DNA of 64,000 nt from Trematomus loennbergii. Taxonomy: Eukaryota; Chordata; Actinopteri; Perciformes; Nototheniidae. Of this stretch, positions 34,259-46,189 are shown one piece after another. Location of the stretch: positions 310,001 through 374,000 of the forward strand of contig JAAOOA010000011.1 of NCBI GenBank assembly GCA_012861695.1, given 5' to 3'. The stretch's first letter is position 1. Every line of letters begins with the position of its first letter. The notes under the pieces were generated by a model that saw only the letters and a program-made list of their open reading frames with translations, searched no databases and was not told the origin of the DNA. The translations under genes and the position numbers were made by a program.

Positions 34259-35867
34259 TGAATACCCGTGGATTTTGAATCATGTAAGTATATTTTTGTA
34301 CTTTATTCTATTAACTCTGTACATCCCTGTTAGCTTGTCAGCTTAATGTGGATATCAAAACAAACGTTAGCTAACGTCAGTGTTTCAGCTTAGCAATTTA
34401 GCTAGTTAGCGTGCTAGCTAATTTAGCCTGCTGTCATGGACGAGGCACACACAACATGTAATACTTAGTGGTTTAGTAGTTGCTTCAAATTAGTTAACAG
34501 CTGGCGAAATTCACCGTTTTGAATAAAACATGTGGCAGTGGGGCATTAGTAGTTCAGAAGAGTTTTTTGTTGGTGGTGTTCATTTTCAAATGCTGCTCGG
34601 TAGTAAAGCAGTGCGTCGCCAAACTGAGTTTTCCTTTACTGTGGGAGTCAAGTCAGTTCACTCACATGCATCCGACTGTGTGTGATGCACATGTGTGCTT
34701 TTATTTCCTGTGTACACTGAGACAGATAGCGGCACCAGATTCCTAAAAAAAGGGTATGTCACATTCACTGCCATGGACACTACTCTGTGGGCCAGTCTGT
34801 GATGCGGCCTGTTTCACTGCAGCCTAAAGAAGGCGAGGGGTGATCCAGGAAGACTACTGGGAAGTTGAACTGTTGGTGCCTCCTTCTGTAGCGCGTTAAA
34901 TTGAAGTTAAGGCATAATCTTTGTTTCCAATAATTGACATGTCTGTTAAACAGCACCACGCTGAAGTTAGACAGAAGCCGCCCTCCCGCCTGGTGGAGCT
35001 TCTGGAAGAGTCTGCAGAGGAGCTGATTAAAGAGAACCAGTTAAATGTTCTGCTTGATTTTAGTTAAAAATGTGTCTGCTGTCCTGTTTGTACATGAATA
35101 TCTCTATTCTCTAAAGGTGAGTACATCTTGCCATTATATGAAAAACCTCTTCAGTCTCCAGTTTTTAAGTTAACATTTAGATAAAGTACATTGGACTCTA
35201 ATTTTACTGTATAATATTTATATATATTTTCAAACTTACTCAATTTCAATGTTTAATATTCTGATTCAAAATGGGTTTTTCAGGAGAATTGATAGTTTGA
35301 GCCTGTAGAACCCAATTATTTAATCAGGTTTACTTCCTGTTGGGAACAAAGCAAACATTTAGTAAACTGAGCTTCCTTATTGTAGTCATACTTTGACCGT
35401 AACAAATAAGAGTTAATATACATTCCCATATCCACACTGTGCACTGTGCATATGATAATAAAGCCCTTTGAACCTTTTGAAGCTTACCCCATGTACAAGC
35501 AATGGCTACTTAAATACTAAATTAAATAGCTAACTCAACCCAATCAGTCTTAGTAAATTCACAGAAAAGTTTACAGTACTGTATGTTAACACTGATTTAC
35601 ATGTTTTGACAGAATGGAGGCAAAGATATCGTCGAAAAAGGACTATGCTGAGTGTCGTAAAGCTCCATGTCCCCCATGAAGTTCAGCAAAAGAAGACGCC
35701 ACACCTCCCAACGTGTCCATCTCCATCAAGGGATCGGCGGTGCTTGATGAGGGTGAATGCCTGCCTTCTGCTCACGGACGTCATCCATGCAATACACTTA
35801 AGTAACACATCAAAGTTGAACTTAATTTCCTCAAGATTTCTCTTGAAAGTCCACATTTTTGCATAAG
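34259..35867. other. Largely unassigned sequence
   Basis: No transposon ends or genes recognised apart from a 42-codon frame at 34939. Contains agctaacgtcag and tagctagttagc-like stretches that are common in fish intergenic DNA. Confidence 0.4.
34939..35067 (+). CDS. Small 42-residue open frame, function unknown
   Basis: Starts MSVKQHHAEVRQKPPSRLVE and continues LLEESAEELIKENQ, ending LNVLLDFS. The composition looks protein-like: charged, helical and not low complexity, unlike the AT-rich DNA around it. A splice donor could lie before the stop, which would make it the first exon of something longer. I do not recognise a family. It may be a host exon, a retrocopy scrap, or chance. Confidence 0.25.
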   Translation: MSVKQHHAEVRQKPPSRLVELLEESAEELIKENQLNVLLDFS

Positions 35868-36139
35868 CAGTGGTGTAATGTTGAGATACTTGATAATTTT
35901 CTATTCGTTGCACTTTATACTCCACTACAAACCAAAGGGAAATATTGTACTTTGTGCTTCACTATCTTATATAGAGTTTAAAAAGTATAAGGTTCTGTTT
36001 TTTTATTTCCAAAAAAATGTAAATATTGTTAGAAATCCTTGAGCTATTACGTTTTTTGTTTGTTAATATTGGATTTTTTTACTACAGGGTACTTTTTACG
36101 TGTAATACTCAAACAGCATTTAGCTAATTATACTTTTAC
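35868..36139. repeat. aagtacttttact-family repeat, left part (right end at 61033-61062)
   Basis: Left end cagtggtgtaatg (35868). The body has tttatactccactacaaacc and aaagggaaatattgtacttt. It is cut at 36140 by a TTAA-flanked miniature and appears to resume at 61033 with aagtaaagggcctgatactc and end ccttcgacctctg (61062). No TSD was found. Confidence 0.5.
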
Positions 36140-36630
36140 TTAAAGTGGACCTATCATGCTATTTTTAGGCAATAGCATAGGTCTCAGATATATAAAAATA
36201 TATAAAAAACATGTCTATGAAGTTTTTTGCTCAAAAATACCAAACAGATCACCCATTCTAGCCATGCCTCATATCCCTCTATTTCACTTCCTGTTTCAAA
36301 AGTGCTGATTCGGGGTATAAAGCTTTAAAAAAAAAAAGGAGGGGGTTGAGCTCATGCGGGACGGGCAGCTACTGTCTAAACTAAATACTGCCGTGATGAA
36401 ACGCCATATCATGGATTATCAAGGATTATTTCTGAAACAGTATGGAGCTCAAAGGCTTTCTCTCTTGCTGGTTTACCACAAGGTGAGTTCCTTTTTATTT
36501 CCTGCTTCTTTACACATGTGCTCTACAGTAGCGGTTTTCAAAGTGTGAGGCGCGCCTCCCCTGGGGGGCGCCAGAGAGCTTCAGGGGAGGCACAGCGTGA
36601 GAAACAAAATAACGAGAAAAGACGAGTAAA

Positions 36631-36885
36631 GTGACACTTGCACACTTTTGGCTGTCTGTGGAGACCGAGTTCCCCCACCTCGCCAAAAAGGCTGTAAAAG
36701 TGCTCATTCCCTTCACCTCCACCTACCTGTGTGAGTGCGGGTTTTCCGCATTGACTTTGATCAAAAGCAAGTGCCGGTCAAGGCTGCAGCCAGAGTATGA
36801 TCTGCGTTTATTCCTGTGTGCATCAAAACGCAGACTCATTGTTCCCACTAAAGTAGGGGTGAGTGTAATAAGGAGACAAAGTTGA
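36631..36885 (+). pseudogene. hAT C-terminal dimerisation domain remnant
   Basis: The 84-codon frame reads AHFWLSVETEFPHLAKKAVK, then CECGFSALTLIKSKCRSRLQ and LRLFLCASKRR. This is the C-terminal hAT dimerisation region, which also holds the last catalytic Glu (in CECGFSA). Everything upstream, including BED finger and catalytic Asp residues, is missing, so the product cannot act as a transposase. Confidence 0.85.
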
Positions 36886-37238
36886 CGTTCAGTGTGTTGC
36901 CGGGAGCATATAAGGATGTATCCACGATGTTGAAAATGTTAAAAAAATATGTGTTGAGAACACGGCGTGCAAGAATATACGGGTCGTGCTGCAGCTAGAT
37001 TTGCCTGTCCTCTGTAAGAAGGTGTCGGCGACTGACATGCAAGGAAGAACGCCTGTCCGCAGGCTGTTCCAACTTTAACAACTTATTAACTTCCAGGGTA
37101 GTGAATTGAACATGCAATTGTAATTGGGTGTGTGGTATATTTTCATGCACAGACACGCATGTTCCACAACACACAAACTGAACAACACTCAATTGTCCGA
37201 TCGCTACTAGTGTCCTTGCGATCTTGTTATAGCAACAA

Positions 37239-37278
37239 CAATAATAATAATAATAATAATAATAATAGCAATAATAAT
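37239..37278 (+). repeat. (AAT)n microsatellite
   Basis: About 13 ATA/AAT triplets with one interruption, inside the hAT element. Confidence 0.95.
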
Positions 37279-37381
37279 TGGGAGGGGGGGCGGGGCTGTT
37301 CTTATGTTCTCTGAGGGGAGGCTCACCTTCCCACACTTTGAAAACCCCTGCTCTACAGTACAGGTTAGCTCTGAGTGTTAG

Positions 37382-37667
37382 TGTAACGGGTCACAACTGT
37401 AAGCGACCTGTTATCATTCAGGAAACGACAGCGAAGCATCTGGGGTGTTTTCTGGCATTTATTCAGCAGCACTCACTTCAATGTGAGGGGAAAGCGGAAA
37501 TGACATACAGGAAATAGAAAAAGATGTGCAACGGGAAAGTGTTCCCACTAGAAACATAACTCAAAAACATCAAAAGGAAACAATCTCATAAAAATAAAAT
37601 TCACAACCTATTATAAATCGTAATTTATAACTAATAATTATGTCTACACATTTTTAACTCCGTTACA
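37382..37667 (-). repeat. Gypsy 3' LTR (286 bp)
   Basis: Identical by eye to 60454-60749 except for lacking 10 bp (tgaggacctc) near 37464. Inverted ends TGTAACG and CGTTACA. Confidence 0.97.
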
Positions 37668-37681
37668 CACACCCCCACTGA
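37668..37681 (-). promoter_or_regulatory. Polypurine tract
   Basis: On the minus strand agtgggggtgtg lies directly upstream of the 3' LTR, the position of the plus-strand primer in LTR elements. Confidence 0.7.
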
Positions 37682-38032
37682 ATTGTACTGAATATGAGCA
37701 TAGACTACATAATAGTCACCTGGCATTACACCACATCACAGAATAAACAACACCGAGGGGTTTTACATAAAACAAACCAACATGAAATGTATCCCTTTAG
37801 GATGAAGTGATATGAGAGCAGCGCTTATCTCTCAACCCAGCAACTGGTAACAGGGTGCCTTATACACCCCCACTAAAACCCTACACACAGTGTAGTACAG
37901 CTCATCACAAAATAAAAGAAAATCAGCAGAGTGTAACATCAAAGTCAATATCTCGGAAAACAAACTAAAATAGAAATAAACACATATTACTGTCCAAGAC
38001 CCTTAAACAGTAAAAGCTCGAAATGCAGACCT

Positions 38033-40556
38033 TCAAACAGACTTAACATTAAACCTGACTGGTATAACGTCCTGTCGGGACATGGTCTGTATCAGTCTGT
38101 CCACGGGTTTGACCAGCCGGCCAAGTCGTGTTCTAAACTGAGTCTGCACAGTGGAAAGGAGAGACCGTGCTCGTGAAATCTGGTCAACGGAATTTAACAC
38201 CTCTGAATCAGTACCCCAAGTCACGGTGTCAGAGTCCGACAGTCCCACTTGCGATCGAGAGTCCACAGCAGTCACAAGCCCAGAAACACAGGATACAGTG
38301 TCATCCGGCAAAATCGAGATGCCTCGGGGGTTAGAGGACGTACTCTGCAGGTCAGAAACATCAACTTCTGATGGATCTGGTGTGGACAGTTCTGTGATCC
38401 ATGCTATGGTTCTCCTTTCAGAATCCACAGAGTTCGGACCAGTCAACGGGCTCTGACTTTCGCCATCAGGCACAGATGAATTCATGTCACATTCAACATC
38501 AAGACTCCCACCGGTCGCACTAGGAGACACTCCACCACCCTGAGATTCGGACTCTTCATTTACCCTCACGAGGACAGCCTCTGAAGTCGACGAATCTGTA
38601 ACAGGCTCGGATGAAGCAAGTTCAGATGTTTCACTAACGTCTGATCCGTCTCCAACAGGGAGAAAACTAACCAGCATCAACAGGTTCCTGTGGATAACTT
38701 TCTCCTGACCACTGACCGTGTCACGGATCCTGAATGTATGTGTCCCTTTGTTCATGTCCATGACAGTGTAGATAGTAGAGTCCCATCTGTCAGCAAGCGT
38801 CTTCTTGCCTCTGTCTCTCCTGTTGGCCATTAACACCCTGTCACCAACGTCAATGGTAGAGCCTTTCACTTTCCTGTTGTACAACTGTGCATGTCTGCGC
38901 TGCTCCTTTCCAGCATGAGCCTGAGCAACCTCCATTGCTTCCTTCAGGTCAATAGCAAGACAGGCTACATATTTGTCGTAACTCATCACAGCAGAGTCAT
39001 GGAAGACTGTACTAAAAAGCACATCAACAGGTAGGCGAGGGACACGGCCAAACATGAGGTAGAAAGGCGCATATCCCGTTGTCTCGTGGGCTGTACAGTT
39101 GTACATGAATGTTAGGGTCTGTAATGGTCTTGGCCAGTCACTTTTCTCCTCAGGCGGCAATGCACGAATCATACCACCTAGGGTGCGGTTGAAACGTTCC
39201 ACACTCCCATTTCCCATGGGGTGGTAGGGGGTTGTGTGTGACTTTCTGATGCCAGACACTCTGAGAAGCTCACTTATGAGATGACTCTCAAAGTTAGCAT
39301 CTTGATCACTATGGATCCTCTCAGGAAATCCATACACACAGAAGTACCGATCCCACAGCACTTTCGCGACTTGTTTAGCTGTTTGGTCCCTACAGGGAAA
39401 TGCCTGAGCCATCTTTGTGAAATGGTCTGTTACTACTAGAACATCGATGGACTTGTTCTTGGAGTCTTCAGCTGACCAAAAGTCTATACAGACTAGTTCC
39501 AGCGGCCTTGTAGATGTTATACTCTCCAGAGGGGCTCTCCCATCAGGCTCAGCTGTCTTACTCACTTTGCATCTCTGACAATGACGCACATAATCTCTCA
39601 CGTCTTTGTCCAAACTTGGCCAAAAGAACCTCTGTCGTGTTAAACTAAGAGTTCTGGACTGAGCTTGGTGTCCGGCTCGGTCATGGACCCCTTGCAAAAC
39701 GATTGTCTTGAGTGAATCAGGAACAACATACTGGAAACGTTTGGCTTTCGTCTTGTGGTCTCTCGAAACTCTGTACAAAACACCATCATTGATAACTAAT
39801 TTGTCCCAGTGTTTGAGGCACTTTGTGACAGTAACAGGCTCTCTGAACTTCTCTCTCCTTGAAGGTCTCCGACGCCTCTCCACATAGAACAAGACACGAG
39901 AGAGGATTCTATCATCGAGTTGCTTGTCTCGAAGGTCTTTCTCTGTATAGGATGGCAGGGTACCTGAGCAAGGTGGAACCAACTGAGGTAAGTGTTGCAA
40001 CACCTCAACAGCACGGACTCTCGGACCAGAATCCCATTCAATATGCGACTGCAACACAGCTGCAACATCTTCCATCACAACAGACTGAGCCTGCACCTGA
40101 ACTGGTGTGCACGTGGACTGAGGACTGCAACTCCCTTGACGGTGTGAATAGTGACCACAAGATGACTTGAATGCATCTCGGACCAAAACACATGACACTT
40201 TAGAAACTTCGTTGAGAAGACCATCATAAGCATCCACAAGTAGTCTGTGACCAACACTCTCTCTGACAAAGGGCACACGGCTAAGAGCATCAGCTACAAC
40301 ATGTTGCGGACCGGGAATATACTTGATGTCAAAATCATAACTGGCCAGCTTGGCCACCCAGCGTTGCTCACAACAGTCCAGTTTTGGCTTTGTCAGGATA
40401 TGAGTCAGCGGGTTATTGTCCGTCCAAACCATGAACTTGTGGCCCTTTAGCCAATGACTAAACTTGTCACACACGGACCACTTCAGAGCCAGAAACTCCA
40501 ACCGGTGCGCTGGATAGTTCTTCTGTGACTGAGAGAGTGACTTGCTGGCGAAAGCA
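38033..40556 (-). CDS. Gypsy pol: RNase H end and integrase
   Basis: An uninterrupted frame. It begins inside RNase H (YPAHRLEFLALKWSVCDKF, then MVWTDNNPLTH and VADALSRVP). The integrase HHCC zinc site follows (HDRAGHQ with CQRCK), then the catalytic core with D in LVCIDFW, D in RIHSDQDANF and E in GNGSVERFNRT, and a C-terminal part with GDRVLMANRRDRG. A Ser/Glu-rich tail ends at 38033. Coding text upstream of 40556 belongs to the 12.2-kb insertion, not to pol; the first half of RNase H is at 52810-53060. The stretch lacks internal stops and looks recent. Confidence 0.93.
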
Positions 40557-40599
40557 ATCCCAGATAGCAAGCGGATGTGGCCCACTTCAGGCAATGATG

Positions 40600-41340
40600 C
40601 GGCACTGCTGGCCTTCTTCTGGCCCGGACCAAATGGATGTGTGCCTAAAGTGGCCCACTTGTAAAATAGCACACATATCCCAAAGCAAATGTGGGCCTTT
40701 TTTGGCAAAGATGCAGTGCTCCTGCAATGTGTAATCTGGATGTCACCCTAAAGTGGCCCATGTGGGAAATGGTGAATGTGGCCCAAATATCACAAAACAA
40801 CTGTGGCCCACCTTTGGCAAAGATGTGGCAGAATGGACAAAGGCTAATCTGGGTGTAAACCAAAAGTGGCCCATATATGATGAAGCAAATGTGGCCCAGT
40901 TATCTTAAAACATATCTGGGCCAGTTTAGGCAAAGATGCGGCACAGTAATCCGGATGTGAACCTAAAGTGGCCTGCATAGGACATGGCAAAAATGGCCCA
41001 AATACTTTACAACAAATTTGGACCACTTTTGGCAAATGTAAGGCACAGTCAGCACTGGCTAATCAGAGTGTGAGCCTAAAGTGGCCCACATTTGACATGA
41101 AAAATATGGCCCAAATATTAAAAAACAGACGTGGGCCACTTGTGGTAAGGATGCAGCACAATTGGTACCGGCAAATCTTGATATGAGCCTGAAGTGGCCA
41201 ACAACTGATGCAGCAAATGTGGCCGGTTATCTTAAAACATATCTGGGCCACTTTTGGTAAATATACAGCACACTTTTGGCGAGGATGCAACACTTTTGGC
41301 ACAGGCTAATCTAGATGTGAGCCTGAAAAGGCCTTCATGT
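40600..41340 (+). repeat. Left subterminal tandem repeats
   Basis: About seven diverged units of roughly 100-135 bp, each with a taatctggatgtgagcctaa-like block followed by agtggccca, then atctgggccacttttggcaa. Unit starts are near 40627, 40734, 40850, 40949, 41061, 41174 and 41308. Such arrays can be transposase-binding regions. Confidence 0.85.
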
Positions 41341-41388
41341 GACATATAGTATAAATTGTGGATTGGACTGCCGTGTGATCCGAGATAG

Positions 41389-43117
41389 GGTTAGGGTAGG
41401 GGTCAGCAACCTTTACTATTTTAAGAGCCAATCTGCCCTCACTTCCATCAAATAAATGTTGTCTGGAGCTGCAAAACATATTTATACTACACTATACTTT
41501 ATACTATATGTACAAAAACTAAGTTTGTTGCATTTATAAAATTATAGAACGACTATAAAGAGAACTCTTGACATGTGTGTATTTACCCGTTAAAACAAAT
41601 CAAATCAACAAACTCTTATGAAGAGAAAGTTTGCAATCAATTATACACTTTCCAGAACTTTCTGCATATTTGTGAAATATTAATAATAATTAATTTCATA
41701 TTAATTAATAATCACTTACAAAAGTATCAAACTTATTTTACTGAGACTTTTCTTATTCTTAGTAAGTAAAGAGAAACATTAATCCAGGGTTAGCTCACTG
41801 AGCCGCTCTGGAGACAGATGTGACGTGTATTTCACTCATCGTAGGCCGGATACTCAAACTTTTTTTACTTTCAGTGTCACAGTATCACCTAGATGTTTGG
41901 ATTCAAACCCAAACCACTGTGGCTAACATGGTACGTGCTAAACATATGTGTAAGCAAACACACGGAGATAATGTAATGTGAATCTCGCAATCTTTGACCC
42001 CAGGTCAGTGTGACCATTATTGTTTTGGGGGGGGCTTTAATGTGCTTCTAAATGGCAATCTTGTTTTATGAATATACAGTTGCTCTGCATATGCTATAGT
42101 CAGTTGACTTACTATGTTTTATATTGTGTAAGTGAAGTGTCTGAGTGATTAGGTTCAGACTTGTGAAGTTCACTGTTTTATGGTCTTGATCTTTGAATGT
42201 ATATTTGGTTGAGATAATTTGGAGTTGCTGTATGTGCAAAACTTGATTGCAAGACAAATGTCTTTTTGGGACAATAAACTGTGCCATATAATATGGTATC
42301 AACGAGCCAAACTGGGTGCTAACAGGCCATGTGTGATCTAACTTCTAGATTGCTCCACAAGTGTGGGTTGGAAGTGCGGGAAGCAGGGGATTCAAATGCA
42401 GTCAGACAGGCAGACTGACGGCCCGTGAACGGCCCGTGAACGGCCAGTGATGAAGAGCCTGCCCCCAGTCTGACTTGAGACCGCCCCCGTGATAAATAAA
42501 TGTAATTATTGCGAAGCCAGCTGCAATGGATCATTGATCCACCAGGGGGTGCAGTGGGGTTCCACACTGGAGCTCATGTGAAATCAACTTCGATACAGTA
42601 AGCTGGATGTACAGTATGTCTGGTACTACTGTATAGCGGATCTTTGTTAAGATCCATATGTCACGGATAGGATCATAGTCTGTGCTAAATAAGACAAGTA
42701 ATCATTTACAAAACATCACCATGTTGTTATTTAACAAAATAATGTTGTTTAGTCGAAAAAAACGAACGAGAGGAAATGCAGCCGGCTCTCGATTTTTAAT
42801 CCTAATTTAATCATCATCTTCACCACGATCATTTATGTTTATGTTCGCCGAATTTACATAAAATCACTGACAAATATGAATGTTCTGTATTCAACTTCAT
42901 TAAAACGATCAGGATCCCTGGGTGTTATTTTTCCCCACAATGATCAAGTCGCTGCAAATTATCCCGCTTATTACATGGCCACATTCTCAACAAAGTAACG
43001 ACATGACTCCCAATCTTAATTGAAATGCTTTTATGGATTTAGAAAATGTTTTTATTGATTTAAAAAATAGTTGTATTGATTTAAATTGACATGCATCCGC
43101 TAAGAGAAATAGTCACT
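41389..43117. other. Mostly unassigned, with a truncated hAT terminus
   Basis: taggggtcagcaacctttac at 41397 resembles a CAGGGGTCGGCAACCTTTA hAT end, but no right end was found. The rest has no supported gene. Confidence 0.4.
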
Positions 43118-43255
43118 AGACACTTGACACAGTGGCAAAGCAGAAAAAGAACACTCAAACCGAGAGATGAGTTATTGTTATTACAACGTGACTTCACTAT
43201 TATTTAACAATTTTTTTTATTGGGTAAATATTTATTTATTTGTGGTTAAGTATAG
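43118..43255 (+). repeat. Repeat shared with 45140-45275
   Basis: Both loci contain gacacagtgg, gcaaagcagaaaaagaa, gagatgagttattgttatta and caacgtgacttcactattat. The second copy lies inside the miniature element at 45047-45455. Confidence 0.8.
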
Positions 43256-43419
43256 GTGAATTGCCCTAATGTGGGAAGATCGTGATGTCTCCTCCGATCT
43301 GCTTTATGCTCTTCTTTCTCCCGCTGTGTAGATTGGGGGACCGCCGTCCTCTGTCTTCAATGTTCGACATCGCGTGAAACAGAGGATTTCGACATTTGTA
43401 TTCATGCTTACTTCCTTAA

Positions 43420-44584
43420 CCTCTTAAGCACGGGGGTCCCCCCATTGGACCCCCCCACCGTTTTTTTTCGAGATAATGTCTCAGGGCTTCTTAACATTTA
43501 TGAAACTATTATTGTGTAGCACCAGATTAACGGGAAGAATCTCAGCTAACTGAAGATATGAACCATTTTTACCAAAACAAAACACAAGTCTCATAAGAAG
43601 CGTCTAAATGACCCCTGAGCGAAAAAATTCTAACGCACTGCGGCACACAATTCAAGATAAAGATACCCTTATTACTTAACGTAGCTGCACATATAGCCGA
43701 TTAAAGCTGAGACTCCACAGATTATTTAGGTCGAGTATCATCACTGAGCGATCCGAACTTGCGACAGGGGAAGCAAACACAGACATCACAACACGTACCT
43801 TTACGGAGCTTTTACGGCAGATCGTCTCACCGTAGCTGTCAATTAGGTCAAAAGACGTGTTCAATGGCATTAAAACGGAAAAAATGCTACAACTGTTGAT
43901 CCATAGGTTGATAATGTACCTGTGCCTTTGAAAAAAATATTTATAATCCATAATTCCATTTTTATGTAAAAATCGGAGCGGAAAAGTTAGCTGCTAATGG
44001 TAGCCACCAGAGTGTATGCAGCTTCCGGTTTTGGTAACGCCTCACTCTCACTCCTTATTTGTTAACGTTTTGGTGTGTATATAACTTTCCCTCGATTCCA
44101 TTGGCTCTCGCGGTTATAAAGAGATTTCATTCATCAAAATCGAGCAAGGGGGGCCAGAGGAGATAGGTCAAATCCACCCAAATGACCCCAGAAGTCGGGT
44201 TTTTGGCTAAATCTCTCTAAAAAGGTCAAATTTCACTTGTTTTGCATCAATCTTGATACAGGGTACTTATTATATGTTGTACTTTGGATTCCTAAAGCTT
44301 TTAGTCTACTAACCCATCATCCAAGGGTAGTTTTCACTATAAGTAAAAAAGAATTTTTGGACGGACACAATTTACAGTTTTTTACTATGTAAAATCTGAA
44401 TTTTCTTTAAAATAAAAAACATCTATATTGATTCTGACTTTTCTACATCCAACTCACAGGTTATCATTACTATGAGCATAAAGATTATTAATTTAACCCT
44501 TTTAGAAGGGAAGATATGGTCATTTGTTCTGGGAATGTCATTTTCGAGCCTGAGACCTGAAAAACAGGCTCAGGGCTTAAGAGG
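43420..44584. mobile_element. piggyBac-like non-autonomous element (1165 bp)
   Basis: Ends CCTCTTAAGC and GCTTAAGAGG are exact inverses, and TTAA is present on both sides (43416-43419, 44585-44588). A TTAA target and ends starting CC are piggyBac features. No transposase frame remains. It sits inside the 12.2-kb element. Confidence 0.85.
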
Positions 44585-44765
44585 TTAAACCTTTTCTCCT
44601 CCTTATCTCTTTCATGACTTTTTATTTAATGCTTTATAACAGCTGTAATAGTTCGTTTAGAAATCCTAGAAACACTTTTACGGCAGCTCTCATTTACGGT
44701 AACTCCTTCTGACGTCATAGCTACCCACGTATGTGAAAACACTTTACGATCAACTGTACTCATCA

Positions 44766-44896
44766 GTGAGTGAGGCTTTCATAAATTGCATTTAGCTGAC
44801 GCTTTTATCCAAAGCGACTTACTATTTAAAAATGTTTACGTTTTGGTAAGTTTTTAGGGAAATGTTGTAATATTGCAACGTTGGAGCAGAATAGTT
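44766..44896 (-). mobile_element. Short SINE-like retroposon with 20-bp TSD
   Basis: The direct repeat acgatcaactgtactcatca flanks 131 bp (44746-44765 and 44897-44916). On the minus strand the insert ends with the fish SINE tail aagtcgctttggataaaagc plus gtcagctaaatgcaattta. A long TSD of this kind points to LINE-driven retroposition. Its head (44826-44893 reversed) reappears near 48705-48765. Confidence 0.8.
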
Positions 44897-45046
44897 ACGA
44901 TCAACTGTACTCATCATGAATTAATATTCATCAGTAATAATATCTCGACATCTATAGATGTAATGTTAAAGTCAGTAGGTTTTGGTGTGCAACATTCCGT
45001 GTAATTTTTACTTCACATTAAGAAAACGTAATATTAGCCACATGCT

Positions 45047-45455
45047 TGTCACTACCCGATCTGTCCCCCTGCCCGATCTGTACTGCGCATGTGCGAGATG
45101 GTCCGCCATATTGGACAACTACATACGGCAACTCTATTAGGACATTTGACACAGTGGCTTTTGGCAAAGCAGAAAAAGAACCGAGAGAGATGAGTTATTG
45201 TTATTACAACGTGACTTCACTATTATTTAGCAACTCTTTTTATTGGGTTCTTTTATTTGGGGTTAAATACATTGTCAGAAGAAGTGAGACATGGATTTAA
45301 CTTCTGTTAGACAGCTATATGCCATACATTTTTGCATACATTCACAGTAAATATTTATTCAGTATGATAGCTGTCTAACAGAAGTTAAATGTATGGCGGA
45401 CCATCTCGCACATGCGCAGTACAGATCGGGCAGGGGGACAGATCGGGTAGTGACA
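45047..45455. mobile_element. Miniature element with about 65-bp inverted repeats
   Basis: Starts TGTCACTACCCGATCTGTCC, running through ctgcgcatgtgcgagatggt and ccgccata, and ends with the inverse (45393-45455). The flanks share atgct (45042-45046, 45456-45460). An inner 22-bp perfect inverted repeat lies at 45297-45318 and 45367-45388. No coding frame; superfamily open. Confidence 0.85.
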
Positions 45456-45654
45456 ATGCTAAATACTAACCGGATATGAAGGATTTTCAGAATAAAAGCT
45501 TGGCATTGAGATTTTATGAGAACTTCCGGGTTTTTCACAATAAAACAGCTTTTAAACTGACGGTATGTTTAGACTAAATAATGCTATTAAACATTGATTT
45601 TAATTTCTAACATTTTGCATTTCAGACTTCTGGAATATATTGCGATATGAACAG

Positions 45655-45805
45655 GGTTGGGAGGGTTACTTTGTAAATGTAATCAGTTACTGATTACTGA
45701 ATACATGGCTCTGAAAGTCATCCGAATACAGTTACGTGTCTTAAAAAAGTAACGTAATCAGATTACTTTTAGATTACTTTTGGATTACTTTCTTTATCCA
45801 TCACA
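45655..45805. repeat. hAT-like repeat end
   Basis: cagggttgggagggttactt followed by gtaatcagttactgattact and aaaagtaacgtaatcagatt is a common fish hAT-derived repeat. The right end was not found. Confidence 0.5.
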
Positions 45806-46189
45806 GATGGGTATGTTTTGGTGAACATGAAACTATGAACTTTTATTTCCAAAATCACACGATAAATACATTTGTGAAGCTTGTAAAGGGAAGATGACAG
45901 GCACCTCTCACTCGCAATCTGCTCTTCCGCAGCGCTGCCCCCCTCCCTCCGGCTGAAATTATGAATGTACAGTAAGGCATATAGTAATCATAGATAACAC
46001 GGCAGGGTCCGTTACAGTTTGTTTTCATCTGATTTCAAATAAACAAAGTCTTGGCTTTCAGAATATTAAACTTGTTTCGGCAAATTTAGATGATAAATAC
46101 AACTATGAAGCTTGTAACGGCATAATTACAAGCGGAGAACGGAGTAATTTAACGTTATAACAACAGCCGGTGTTTATTTTATTATTATA

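Larger units (their letters stand above)
36529..37350. mobile_element. hAT element with perfect 8-bp TSD
   Basis: Ends tagcggttttcaaagtgtg and cacactttgaaaacccctg are inverted repeats of the CAGCGGTTTTCAAAGTG type, with the first C mutated. Flanks 36521-36528 and 37351-37358 are both ctctacag. It keeps a short C-terminal transposase piece, so it is a deletion derivative of an autonomous hAT. Confidence 0.93.

Noticed and set aside
38033..38700. Ser/Glu-rich end of the Gypsy frame as an envelope gene
   Set aside because: It is continuous with integrase and lacks a signal peptide, transmembrane segment or splice acceptor.
40557..40708. First 50 codons of the long integrase frame as part of Gypsy pol
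   Set aside because: They lie in the end of the 12.2-kb element, beyond the CCCAGATAGCAA terminus. Pol coding resumes at 52810.
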